A program made the translations under genes and the position numbers. The notes beneath the pieces are model-generated. The model made no database searches, was not told the origin of the DNA, and worked only from the letters and a program-made list of their open reading frames with translations. Shown piece after piece: positions 1 through 11,700 of a stretch of DNA of 64,000 nucleotides; positions within the stretch are counted from its first letter, which is position 1, and each line of letters starts with the position of its first letter. Source of the DNA: Theristus sp. LFF4_11 (lineage: Eukaryota; Nematoda; Chromadorea; Monhysterida; Xyalidae); assembly GCA_030248135.1 (NCBI GenBank), contig JASANC010001083.1, forward strand, positions 29,575 to 93,574, read 5' to 3'.

Positions 1-3000
1 GACAGAGCCCGCTGCTTGCTCAGACGCCGGTCCCGGCGCCGGTTCTGCGGGCTCGTTCGTCTCGCCGGAGCCTGAAGTGCCAAAAAGAAATTCAAACGCG
101 AATTCGCTCAGTCAACAAACCAGTGTTTGACGGAGTGGATAATCTGACGATTTTCATCGTACAGTCTAAAAATGCTCGAAATTACTTTTCAGCCTTCTCA
201 ACTTTCCAGTCCAGTCTCACGTGACCAGCACATTGATTCCACTCCTCGGGGTGGTGGTGTGGTGAGCCGTTCGTTCCCCCGAAACCCACCGGAGTTTCCT
301 ACATCGGGTTTACCGAAATCAGTGGGGGAATCATCGTTCGAATAAAATTTCAAAAACGCTATCCTCTTTTATAGCCAAGAAAGCCGCAACAATGATAAAA
401 AATCGCGTCGAGACGCCATACGGTAAATACCGTACTCCGGTCACCAATACAGGGTGAGCCAAAAAAGGTTCCAATTCTAAAATGCTCTCACTTGCTTGTG
501 CTAAGGTGTTTCGCGCTGAAAATTGGAACACTATTAGAAAACATTTGGAGGTTTTTCTGACCAAATTTTTGTCACGGTATGTTGCCCCTGTCACTCACTA
601 CAGCAGAATATCTGGAAAATATGAAAAATCGACAAATGTTGCAAAAATGCAGAGCGTTGATTTAGCTGTAACAAAAATCAAATGATGAACGTTGGTGATA
701 ACCCGAGTGTTCACAACACAAAAGAAGGATGAAAAAAGCAATACGCACATACAGTAGCTTGAAAATTCCGACTGCAGAACTGCATTTGAACAGTCTTTGA
801 TTACCCTGATGTTTCACTTCGAGTCGGAGCGTGCGTGAGCGGTTCTGCTCAGAACAGATGCGAATTTCTCTTTCCAGAGGCAAATTGTTTTTTTCCTTTT
901 TTTAATTCACACAATTTGCCACTCTGATGTTCTTATTATAGCAGACTAGTTGTTTTCTGCAGTGAAAGATGCAATTCCAATTTCAGTCTTTGCTGCCATC
1001 AAGGTTAAGTGGACGGCATAGCAGCGAGTCTGGGCTGCCAATTGGTGGGAACATGCGAATAACTTTTCCACAGTGGTTCGGCAATTTCGTACAAAATTCA
1101 ATTTTACCCCGCGTGACGATACATCAGTTTGGAAGTCCGTTTATGAGCAATGATAAACAGTGAGATTATGGATGAACAATGTTTTTCGTCAAAAATTGCT
1201 ATTTTTTAAAAATTACACTGTAAAAACGTGTGAACCAAAAAATTTTTAATCACAAAAAACTCCCAAAGTGTTTTAACACTGTTTTCCAAATGTTAAAACA
1301 TGAGGTCCCTTTGTTACAGCTGAATCAACCCTCTGCTTTTCACAACATTTGTCGATTTTTCAGGTTTTTCAGATATTCTGCTGTAGTGAGTGATGGGGGC
1401 AACAAACAAACAAACAAAAATTGGGTCAGAAAAACCTCCAAATGTTTTTTAATAGTATTTCAATTTTCAGCTCGATACACCTCAGCACAAGCCAGTGAGA
1501 GCGTTTTAGAATTGGAACCTTTTTTTGGCTCACCCTGTACATTGCTTGAACTGCACATAAAAAAGACAAACAAACAAATTTATTCGAGTTCTTCAACTAA
1601 AAACCACCCACTCCGACTGAGCGCCGACTCGAACATCCGTGAGAGGACGTTGCTAAAACGATGCAGTAGCAGCGCGGACGCCGGCGGTTGAGCGGCAGCT
1701 TCGTGCTCGTTGCCTTCGGGCGGTTGCGTCTGTGGCGTACGCGTCTCGTCCGAGTCGCCGGCGTCGGCTGCAATCCGTGTCTTGGCTTGTTGATTGGTGG
1801 TGGGATTTTAGGCGATGCTTTTTTATAGCCAAACACGCGCAAACGAATAGGGCGCCCATCGAGTATTTCTCTGTCATTAAGCGCCTATACACCCCTCGGC
1901 GGGGCTTGACGTGTCTGACGCGCTACAACGCAGGCTACGATTGCTTTCGTTGCTCGGTTCAAGAAAAACGTCAAAAGTGAAAAACATCAAGCGATGGTGT
2001 AATCAATACGCCAATACAGAGCCATGTAATCACAGCAATGACCAACAGTTCCCTCGCCAACTTATTAGCAAATGGTAAGCAAAACTGAGGGCAACCGTCC
2101 AACCGACGTTAGGTTAAAAGCCAATTCATGCACGACGCAAATATATCCGGCACGTCACGGCACGTCATGTATTGTATCAATGCGTGCATAAACGAGCACA
2201 TGTTCTAATGATAACTCGACGTGCCGGATTGCTGTTTTTTTGCATCATGAATGAAGACGTGACGTGACGTGACGTGCCGTAAAAATTTGTGTGTGCATGA
2301 ATTGGCCTTAAGCCAGACCCGATCAAACAAGCCTCGCTAGCGGTCTCCTAACTGAAGACTTTTCCATAAATCGCACAATGGGTGGCGCTAGAGATGTAAG
2401 GGTCAAAAAAAATTTTTTTTTAATTTTTTTAAAAAAAAAAGAAAAAAAATAAGCATTTTTTTTATTTTTTTATTAAAAATTTTTGAAATTTTTTCTTTAA
2501 TGTGCCCTGAAAATGCCGTTTTTGGCATAATTTTTCGAAAGTTCAACAAAAATTTTCTTTGACTTTACCTTGTCACTTAGTCTTCAACGCTGCAGGTGGT
2601 ATTCTGGATTGATTTATCGACTGTTTTTAGCCTTGGTGAGTGATGATCGACTCGCGCATTGAAGTACTTGAGCGTCGCAAAGGCTAGTTCAACAAATTCC
2701 GATGCCGCTAAGGTGAGATAGAAGCAGAGAACTCACATTTACGCATCGTTTTTCAGGATCTCGAAAGGTCGAAATTGCACTGTCTGCCACTGCAAGCGTA
2801 ACTTCGTTGGTTGCTCGTTGCTGTTTCGCCTCGTGTCGACAGCATGATCACACCGGTTTGTTGTTGAACTTGTTTCCGTGTTATTTGAGGTGAATTGAGA
2901 GGCAAAACACGAGACGTGATGTCGTCGGTGGGAAAATGGGGTCGCCGAAACCAAGTCTGAAATTTTCACCCTCCTCCCATATGAGTGGGGGTCATATGGT

Positions 3001-6000
3001 AAGTCGGTGGCTCCTCAGATGGTGATATTCGGACTCCCTGAAAAATTCTGAACAACTTTCATTTAAAAAAAATTAAAAAAAAATTTTTTTTAAAGAAAAA
3101 AAATAGAAAATTTTTTTTTCTTGACATCTCTAGGTGGTGCTACCGGGTCTAACCGTGTCTCGATTTGACCGGGTCTGAAATTCATTGCCCAGTCCATCAA
3201 AACGTTGTCCACCCTGCAAGGCCGACCAACCTTGCTCCGTCTCGTGCAACGGTCTCGCCTCCGGACCGGTGTCCGACCAGTCTCCGCGAAGGCGAATACG
3301 CCTCGGCGGTTTCTTGGACACTTCGTCTAGCAAGGCCATGTCCAGTTTCTCATCGGGCGCTGCGTAGGACTGCAATGACGGCGAGATGGGTAGAATTGAA
3401 ATCGAAAAATTTTTACCGAACGAACGTGCCGAAGTGCCCGAGCACAGCAACACGATTTTCATTATTTCACTGTTTCTGAGTGATTTGTGCGCAACTGCAC
3501 GTTTACCTGATAACAAAAATGTCACACGAGCAAGTTTTCGATAGCGACGACAGCAGAACAAAACAGAGAACCACACCGCCGTTTTCAAAATAAAAAAATA
3601 TTCCAACTTTTTTCCACAACCCCCCCCCCCCCCCACACCACCACCCCCCCCCCCTCCACGCCGACGCCTACCCCGGCAGCGCTATGGGACGACCCGGTCA
3701 ATGCCGCACGTTTCCTCGGTCCACCTGCGAACGCGAGCGATATACGACACCCGGGCCACGAACAACAAAACAACGCCTACCACGGTGCTGTAGACGTATA
3801 CGTTGTCCGACGAGAACGACACCAACAGTTCACGACCGCTACGGGCGTAATCGAGCGACGTGATGCGACGATGACGACTAAAAGACTCGAATTTCTCGCG
3901 CGCAGTCGGCAGACAACAGAAACTGAGCAGGCCGATGAAGCCGGTCGTGTCTGGAACATGGGAGCGCCGAAAATGAGGAACCGGGTTGGAGAGGAGATTG
4001 GATATACCGTTCATAAATCACCGATTCCTAGAGATTTTGATAGGAAGAGTGTTTTTCGTGACAGGCAAAAACGAATCGATCTCAGTCTGAAGACACCGTG
4101 CACCCTGTTGTAACACCGTAATGTTGCACAATCACCAATAAAAACGCACGCACCAGCACGCGTGTCAACAACGTATTGCCTGCCTGTGTGTTTGCTCATA
4201 CATGTGCAATATTATCGTGATTACGAACAGACTGCCAATAGAAAACGCACAGTTTCAAATGGTAAAAATTCCTCCTGGAAACGTTTCTGATTCGCAACGT
4301 CAGCGTGGGTGGGTGACAAAACAAAACACGTCCGCGCCGATGGACGTCCCACCTTGCGTCGGCTTCGACACGCGTCTAAGGTCGTATATCCTTGCGACGC
4401 TGTCCGCGCAGCCGACCGCCACTTCGTACGGTCGTGTCGGATTCACGCACAGCGCGCAGGTCGCGTGACGACACTCGACGATTACGTCCTGGAATTGTTG
4501 GTGGAAATGATTCGAAGGTGGCACGCTGATTGGCTGTCGACGATCGAATCGACCAATCAATCATCTCGTTCTATTGTGGAACACGTACGTAAGTACAATT
4601 CGTTCACAGGCTGCTTTTGGCTATGGCTAGCCGTTCGTTCACCCGAAAAAAACCACCGCAGTTTTGACGATACGGAAAATTAGTGCCGTTTTGCGGTTTC
4701 GTCAGGGGTAGACGCACACCAATCAACACCCACTTGGCTCGTCAGTGCGACAGACACCAAAGCAGACATGATCGGGTTAGGTTGCGGAAATCAAAATGAT
4801 GAAATGAAATCAAATTTAAAGGCACAACCTCTTTACAAGCGGTGCACGTCAACTTTTCGCGCACGTCAATCCACCGTACACAGCCGTCTTCACCACACGA
4901 AAGAAACGTGTTCGAATCGTGCGGTATCGTGGTCACCTGTCGAACAATTGACTGATTTTGAAGCCATTGAAAACTTTTTTTTCAAATGACAGAAGTCCTT
5001 GTCACGTCAGCTCTTGTGTTACTGCATGTTGCCAACGTCATACTCATGGAGTAGCGTTTTAGACATACATCAGTTGGAATTGGCAAACATCAGACATGGA
5101 GATGGGTTCGAAAATTTTCTCAAACCAACCACACAACACCTCATAAGTGGTGCCCATATGACAAGTGAACAGCTGTTTGCCATGCGTCTCTTCTCGGTGC
5201 ACATCCGTTAACGCGATGCTTCCGTCACCGGCGCACGATACAATCTGAAAAGTGAAAGCAGAAAAAATGGAAATTAACAAATACATGCATGTATTTCAAA
5301 TACAATCAAGTGATTGGCTGCTTTTGCATTGGGCTCACTGATTCGCCAAACCAGTTCGATGCAGCCAATCAGTTTTGAGTGCGGCCCGATTCGCTAGATT
5401 TGAACTGGCTGCCGGTTGGTCCGTAACAGTGGGGATGCTACAACAATACCGTATCCAGTAAATTCAATCCGGCACGCTAATTGGTTGCATGTTGTCAACC
5501 ACAACAACAACCAAACCAATCAGCACGTCCAATCCAACTACAAACATTCACTAAAAATCTCAAACACCAAACCCGCTCATTATTCGTATCCGGCAGGAAC
5601 CGGGCACTGAAAATGTTGCCCCGGTGGCCGGATTTGCAGATGCGGTGAACCACCGGACTGGTGCTGCTGAAGTCGGTGATCACCAACGAACGATCGTCGG
5701 AACCGGACAGTAGAAATCGTCCGTCCTCACTCCACACGACGCTGTTCACCTGAAAGCTGAGGTTTTTTTCAATTGGTTTCGTCGTTTTTTCTGTTTTTTA
5801 TCGAACCCTTTCTCTTTTTCTCTGGTTATACAACAGACACGAGTTAGCTAGAACAAGCTCAACGACAAATCGCTAAAAGTGTGAATATTGCGCTGGTTTT
5901 ACTGGCAGTCTTTTGAGAACAAGGCAACTGTTTAGAACATACACAGATCCTAATAAAGACAATGGGTAGACCAGGGGTTGTATAGTGTATACGCCCCACA

Positions 6001-6475
6001 CGGGCTTTCCATGACACACCCCATACAAATCATCTGAATTGAAATGGTCGTTCGTGCGGTGATTTTCGGCGTGTTGATGATGATGGATCACATACAGTTA
6101 AAGGGGTGGCCCGAATCAAATCACCGCACGTGTGGTGGCCCATACGAGACTTGACCACATTTTCAAACTGCTTACCTAACACTCAAAAAGAGCCTTTCGA
6201 ACAACGTTCATTTGACGCTTCATTCAAACCAGACCGAGCGATATGGTACCACTGGGCTTCTGAAGCTGTGGGACGAACCAGGGCGGAAGAAGTGGCATTA
6301 TTTTAAACAAAAAAAAGCCGCGACTCACACAGCCGCGATGCACCGCCAACGGTGGCAACGCCGTGAATCGACGCACGAGGTCGCTGCAGTCGCGGAACGC
6401 GTCGACGTCCAGTCGACCGAGTCGTTCGCGGTCAGCCAGCAGCCGGGAGACATGCGGCGCGGCCGCTGCGGGCAT
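1..6475 (-). CDS. DCAF6: DCAF6-like WD40 substrate receptor of CUL4-DDB1 ligase (3' end cut by window)
   Basis: Nine exons read in phase on the minus strand: 6475-6329, 5749-5573, 5244-5140, 4936-4829, 4488-4353, 3950-3781, 3369-3231, 1767-1612 and 71-1 (partial), giving at least 403 residues. The start ATGCCCGCAG is followed by a leader ending HRGC|VNSVVWSEDGRF, the first WD repeat. Later blades show SGSDDRSLVITD, SCAGDGSIALTD, FTCHMGTTYEV, LSCGEDGCVRWID, VAVGCADSVARIYD and LLVSFSSDNVYVYS. The diagnostic family motif RLRGDWSDTGP (about 307-317) follows, then LLLHRFSNVLSRMFE, the helix that follows this motif in animal DCAF6. All donor/acceptor phases join. The last visible exon is an acidic Pro/Ala/Glu linker; the C-terminal WD repeats must lie outside the window. 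Family members are DDB1-CUL4 substrate receptors and nuclear-receptor coactivators; that function is inferred from homology. Introns carry several inverted-repeat elements. Confidence 0.9.
448..1539. mobile_element. Tc1/mariner-like element with 230-bp inverted arms and dead transposase fragment
   Basis: The ends are TACAGGGTGAGCCAAAAA and its reverse complement, with TA at each border as in Tc1/mariner insertions. The arms (about 448-678 and 1303-1539) are imperfect inverted copies. Between them, around 1010-1160, one frame reads a helix-turn-helix-like stretch (QRVWAANWWEHANNFSTVVR, then RDDTSVWKSVYEQ) interrupted by a stop. It resembles the N-terminal DNA-binding part of mariner-type transposases. 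No catalytic DDE/D region remains, so it is non-autonomous. It lies inside a DCAF6 intron. Confidence 0.7.
1800..1930 (-). mobile_element. Diverged copy of the tRNA-derived SINE
   Basis: This shares the tail GTATAGGCGCTTAATGACAG ... ATGGGCGCCC ... CATCGCCTAAAATCCC with the better copy at 12839-13090, in the same orientation. Its tRNA-like head is heavily mutated. It lies in a DCAF6 intron right beside the exon at 1767. Confidence 0.6.
2120..2306. repeat. Inverted-repeat element (GCCAATTCATGCAC termini)
   Basis: The ends GCCAATTCATGCAC and GTGCATGAATTGGC are perfect inverted copies. Inside are paired CACGTCACGGCACGTCA and GTGACGTGACGTGCC stretches. TTAA occurs just outside both ends. MITE-like; superfamily not assigned. 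Confidence 0.6.
2379..3143. repeat. A/T-rich foldback element in DCAF6 intron
   Basis: CTAGAGATGTAAGGGTCAAA on the left and TTCTTGACATCTCTAG on the right form inverted ends. Each is followed inward by long A/T homopolymer runs (2405-2480 and 3065-3120). The middle, 2600-3050, contains no convincing exon. Confidence 0.45.
3624..3660. repeat. C-rich simple repeat
   Basis: Poly-C runs of 9-16 bases broken by a CACACCACCA segment, in the DCAF6 intron between exons ending at 3781 and starting at 3369. On the minus (transcribed) strand this is a G-run. Confidence 0.8.
5311..5371. repeat. Short GATTGG/CCAATC palindrome
   Basis: TGATTGGCTGC at the left and GCAGCCAATCA at the right are perfect inverted copies, about 39 bp apart. 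It belongs to a dispersed family; others lie at about 5475-5520, 10570-10625, 17309-17354, 28626-28668, 57978-58030, 58162-58195 and 58525-58562. Confidence 0.6.
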
Positions 6476-8749
6476 GCTGTGCCTTCCCAAATGGGACAAA
6501 GTTTTGCAAAATATTGGAAAAATTGTTTTTTTTGTGGTGACCGGAATGACAAAATAACAGTGTGTTCTTGGGGTTTCGAAAATGGTTTCTGGAAATCCGG
6601 TTTCAAAGTGCTGTATTTGCCGTTTCAATCAGGCCTTTCAAAACTACTCCGGCTGACTGTAACAGCTCAAATTCAAATGCTAGCAAGCCAATCATTGAAG
6701 GAAAATGACACGAGATTTTGCGATCACCACAATACGCTTCAACCGATCAACATATTGTACTGCACCGTCTGGACGTTTTCTGATGTTTGACTGCTTATAG
6801 CAACAAACCGTCACACAAAAAAAACCAAAAAGTAAGCTGTGCATAGCTTTGAGCAATGCACAATTTCGTAATAACGAACGACAAAACTTTGAGCCACTGA
6901 GCAAAAAGCACCAACGTTTTCAGCATTTTCATTTCGTTAGGCTTCACACATTGATCGAAACAGAATAAACATTCGGAAATAGCAAAGAAATTTTTTTTGG
7001 AAGAGTTACATAAATTCAGTTTTTTTTCTGCACAACCATGATATTTGAGAAAAGTTGAGAAAAAAAACTAAAAAATGGCAAAGAATAAAACGAATAAAGC
7101 CAAGTAAACTAAAGAAGAGCATGAAACAAATCGCTGGAACAAAACTGGTACAGCAAGCTTACGGGCGGATGTACTATAGCTGATGTATTCAAACGTGTCA
7201 ATCCGAAATGAAGTCATGTGCTCGAAAACATGCATAACAAAACGTTCAGTTTAGCTTTATCCCTTCTTGTAAAAAAATGTACAGTGAACAAAACTGAAAA
7301 TCTGATGTCGGCGCATGGCAAACGTGCGTTTCAAATCAAAAACAAATGACATCATGCCGGTTTGACACGTTTGAATGTGTTCACAATACTCATATACACA
7401 CACAAAAGAAACAGAAATAAACAATCTAATGGCGACAAACAATTTGGAAAAAATCAGACAAAATAAAAGGTGAGAAAGTGACACAGACCACGATCACATT
7501 TTGGACAGGACAGTTCAGACAGTTTGGAGAAACAAATCAAGCAGCTGTCATAAAAAAACACATTTTCATCCAATAATAATGGCCCAAAAATTGCACGATA
7601 GGTGATAAGGGAGAACAATTTAAAATTTGGAATCGTCTGATGCGGAACTTGACTTCAACGTGGTTGGAAATACCCAAAAGCGGTTGTATACATGCAGGCA
7701 AAAGTGCCAAACATAAAAAGAAATTTCAGAATCACAAAAACACAAAAAAATAAATATGCGGTCCCACCAAATGCGGCATCTACCAAGTTGGATCTCGACA
7801 CAATCTTGAATCAATCAATCTTCTTGAACGTCACGGCAAGTTATTGGATATGTAGCAAAATGAGAAAACGGTGAAACAACGTTGGTAGACACCGTAGTTC
7901 ATGGTGCACAAACTTGGCATTTGACTACAGAATGTTTGTTTGAACCCGTCACTTTGTTCGCAGAATACAGAGATCGCAAATGAGCGGGAATAAAATTAAA
8001 AACATAATCAGCCAAGTGGACTGTTTGATTTTCAACAAAATGTGACCGGTTCAAAGCAAACTTACTTCACACAATAAACAGTCTAACTCTTTTACATTTC
8101 CAACTAGCTGATTGGCTGGTGGTCACGTGATGCCTGGAATATATGCCAACCGAACTCCGCCTCCACAGCAATCCATGCACACAATGCATGCATCAACCAA
8201 TCAGCTAGTTGGACATGCTATAGAGTTGGCTTTTAGATTCGTTCGGGACAATCGTATGTCAAGAGATCCACCCGGAGGGGGGAGGGTTAATTGCAGCAAA
8301 TACTATTTTGAAAATGGAACAAATAAATAGACAAAGGTTCTGGACAGTTAGTTGACAATGAATTCAAAAAAATTCTTGACAATTACAGCAGAACAACGTA
8401 ACCTAAGTGGCCATTGCTCGGAACTGGAGTCCTGGTTCGAAGACCGTGCATTTAGTTTCACATCAGTGATTTCAATGGCCAATCCAATCCCACACAGCCA
8501 CACACAATATTACATATGTGCCTGTGTGTTTGGCAGTTTGATAATGAGCAACCTCAGACTGTTGAAATCAACCAAGTTGTAGGATGGTTCTCTGCATTTC
8601 GGCCCGGCCAACATCATATGCAGAAGAGCGGTGGCCTCATCAGTGAGGTGCCCCTCTTGAACAAACTGCACGGGTCATCCGCGCAAGAACAAAAGACTTT
8701 TTCACCTAAAATCAGCCAGTCAAACCCACTGTTTCCCCCAAAAAAATCA
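6476..8749. other. Intergenic space between the synergin-like and DCAF6-like genes
   Basis: This holds the 3' flank of the synergin-like gene and the 5' flank of the DCAF6-like gene, both on the minus strand. No convincing exon is seen. It contains one MITE (8083-8230) and the palindrome at 8487-8532. The stretch 6900-8000 is A-rich on the plus strand. No clear minus-strand AATAAA was found for the synergin-like transcript. Confidence 0.5.
8083..8230. mobile_element. MITE copy 1, CCAACTAGCTGATTGG-type termini
   Basis: The inverted ends TCTAACTC ... CCAACTAGCTGATTGG and CCAATCAGCTAGTTGG ... GAGTTGGC enclose a short unique middle with GTCACGTGATGC and CACACAATGCATG. It is homologous over its length to the element at 60241-60407, which shares terminal and subterminal motifs. 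Confidence 0.75.
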
Positions 8750-11700
8750 TCACAACAATCCGGGCAGATACAGCTGCGGCAACACCGAATCCACCCCGTT
8801 CAACCATAAGTTAGCACATTGACTATGATAGCAGCGACCAGCATATGAGACGACCGAATTCTGTCCCTTTCCTAAACCATTTCCCGCCGCAACCGACGTT
8901 CGCAACAGACAGACGCCACAAAACTCGCCACTGTCCTCGTTGTTGGCGTCAGGTGGCGTGTTCGCTGACGGACTACTGGCGCCAATCAGTGACGACGACG
9001 GTGGTAGATCGCCCGACTTTTGCACGGACGCTGGCGAAACGCACAACTGGAAAATTGGCGTCTTGTTTTTGGGAGTCCTGGCTCGGCTTGACGTTGGTTG
9101 GCTGGTGCCGTTGGTGCCAAGCGGGCTGGCAATTGAAAACGTTTCCAAATTCAAAGTTTTTTTCATATTTTTTACAATTAAACTAACCAGAATCGGATGT
9201 TCGTTCGTGTAGCCAATCAGCTGCTGCCAGTTGTCGTCAATTTGGTCGAGCAAATTCAACACGTGATCGTCGGTTTGGAAGGCTGACGGAGGAAAAAAAA
9301 CGTAAGTTTGGTCATTTCATTGAACCTGTGAATGCACACATTGCCAGTGCAAAAAATGAGAAATGTTGATCCAAAGCTAAGCAAAAATCACAGTGCGTCT
9401 TCAAAACCAAGCGTTTCGTCATGTATAATCGTTACAGGAAGACCGCGTGCACAAAAGTTTCACGCGTTGGGGAAAAGCCGGACACCAAACCAGACGCATG
9501 ACGTCATCCGACGTCTTTCGTCAGCTACCGTAACCCAATTTTGAATTCCCGCGTATTCTTGAAACGTTTTTACTATCCCTGTGTGCAAAGGCATAGAGAA
9601 CCGGGACCAAAATGAAAGATAATAAATAAAGCAACGGCACATCGGGCACTATAGCGGCATTCAAGAAGCAAGTGACGCGTAGCTATGTTGTCACTAAATA
9701 CTGCGTCACCTTATGAATGCCGCTTGAGATTTTGAATATCTTTCGCTCATTTTGGATGAATATTTATATTTAAATGCTTCAATTACAGTGACCATATCAA
9801 ATCATCAGCACAAAAAAACACCACCACCACACCACAAGCAATGGCGCTCCAAAAAAACCGCCCAACGCTAGTAAAACCCTCGACTCTCCCAACCATCCTT
9901 ACTTGTCGTTTTCAAGCTGATTCGAACGCGACAAACGACCCGATAGGTTTCGGCAATGGCTCGCAAATATCGATGCCCTCGATCGGTTCGAAACAGCTCG
10001 TTGCAGACGACGGATGAGCTGACGGTCGACAGGAAACGACAGGAGTCAGAGAGCACCCGGGCACAGTGGCGCAGACACCGCGACCACACGACGCTGTGCT
10101 GCGAGGCGCCGCACGTCTGTGGGGCGTGTTCGTTCGTACGTGGCGTTTTTTTCTTCATTTTTTTGGATTGTCTGCGGGTTTCTTTTTGGCAGAACAAACG
10201 TGGCAGAGATTTTGCTCTGCACACCACACACTTTTTGTTTATCAGCACACTAATGAGTATCAAACACACAGGCACACACACAGCCGCTGAAAAATGCAGC
10301 AGCCTGTGTGTGCAATGGGCTAGAGTGTTCATTTGTGTGACTGCGTTCCAGCAACAGTGCAAAGGAAACAACAATCAAGCAAACACGTTTTGTCAACAAA
10401 CTCATGATACCTCCGAATCCTTGCCGTCCCTATCGTCGCCCAGTTCGTCTGTGTCGTGCATGGCCTCCTTCATTGCGGCGTACTTGTCATACACACGCAT
10501 TGCCTGCAGTGGCGCCTGACCGCCGCTTGATGCACCTGCACCGGGAAGTTTGTGTCATGCGAAAATCGCTAATTGATTGGTTACTTTTGAATTCGGTTCG
10601 CTGATTGGTCGCATCGCAGCCAATCCTGGAGCTCTGAATGCCTGTAGCTTTATACAACGCCTGTGTTACTGCAGTGCACTGGGTTATTGCGACACTACAA
10701 TCAATGCTGCAGTCACAAACAAACACACAGGCCGCACGCACACTTAGGACACCACCACAGCTGCCCTGTGCCAGTGTGTTTGTCTGAGCACTGTGGAACT
10801 TCACTTTTTGTTATCCAAGACCAGTCTACAAGACTGCAACTTTTACCTTGACTGGCGACCACTCGAGCGGGCGTGGAGTGCCCGCTTGCCGACTGTTGTT
10901 GTGTCACACTCGAACTTTCCAAAACCGTTTCACTTTTCCTCTCTGTCGTCGTCGTCGACGGAGCGACAAAATCGCCGAACTCACTGCTCTGGCGTTTCAT
11001 TCGCGACGCTGCCGGCGGAAACGATTCCGTGGTGGAATTCGAAATTCTCGTTTCCCGTTCCGACTTTGCGCTGGAGACGGGACCAACGCCAAACGAGGAC
11101 GCCAACTGGTGACTCTGACTCTGGTTCTCGGTTGTTTTCGGTGGTGCAATGTCCGCTAGGCGATTCGTCAATGATAATTCGGTTGTGACGCCGTCGAAAT
11201 GCAGTGCGGGTATCGCGATCTGACCGGAACTGGCCAGTAGCTCGAGCGACGGCGGCTGACCGGCCTGCGTCGAAAAATGGGTAAAAAGTTTTGGGTCTTT
11301 TGGGTAAAAAACCTTTTTGGGTCACTTGATAGAATTGCAGAGCGTTGTTGTTGGGGTCAAGTGAAACACACACCCCTCCCAAAAATGTGCTCGTTCGCGG
11401 TTGGTCGACACAAAAACCACTTTAAGTTCAGAAACGCAGTGTCAGAAAAAAGGTCATCAAATGTCACAACGTCATAACAACGAATCGATTGAACAATGGA
11501 ATACAGAAATCCATCCATCCGTTCAATTCATTCCGCGGAAAAAAAACTACAAAAAAATGCCCGCTCGCCGAAAAGTGAACGCAAAAAAAACCAAATCACC
11601 GCAGCCCCGCCCACCTGAACGAGCGCGATTAGCGTCAGTGCGGCGTAGAACTCCGGAATCGTCAGGCGACCCGGTACGGTGCGATTAACGAGCGTCCAAA

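Noticed and set aside
2739..2969. Possible extra DCAF6 exon on the minus strand
   Set aside because: It has acceptor and donor-like ends, but its exit phase does not match the exon at 1767, and the family alignment runs straight from 3231 to 1767 without it.
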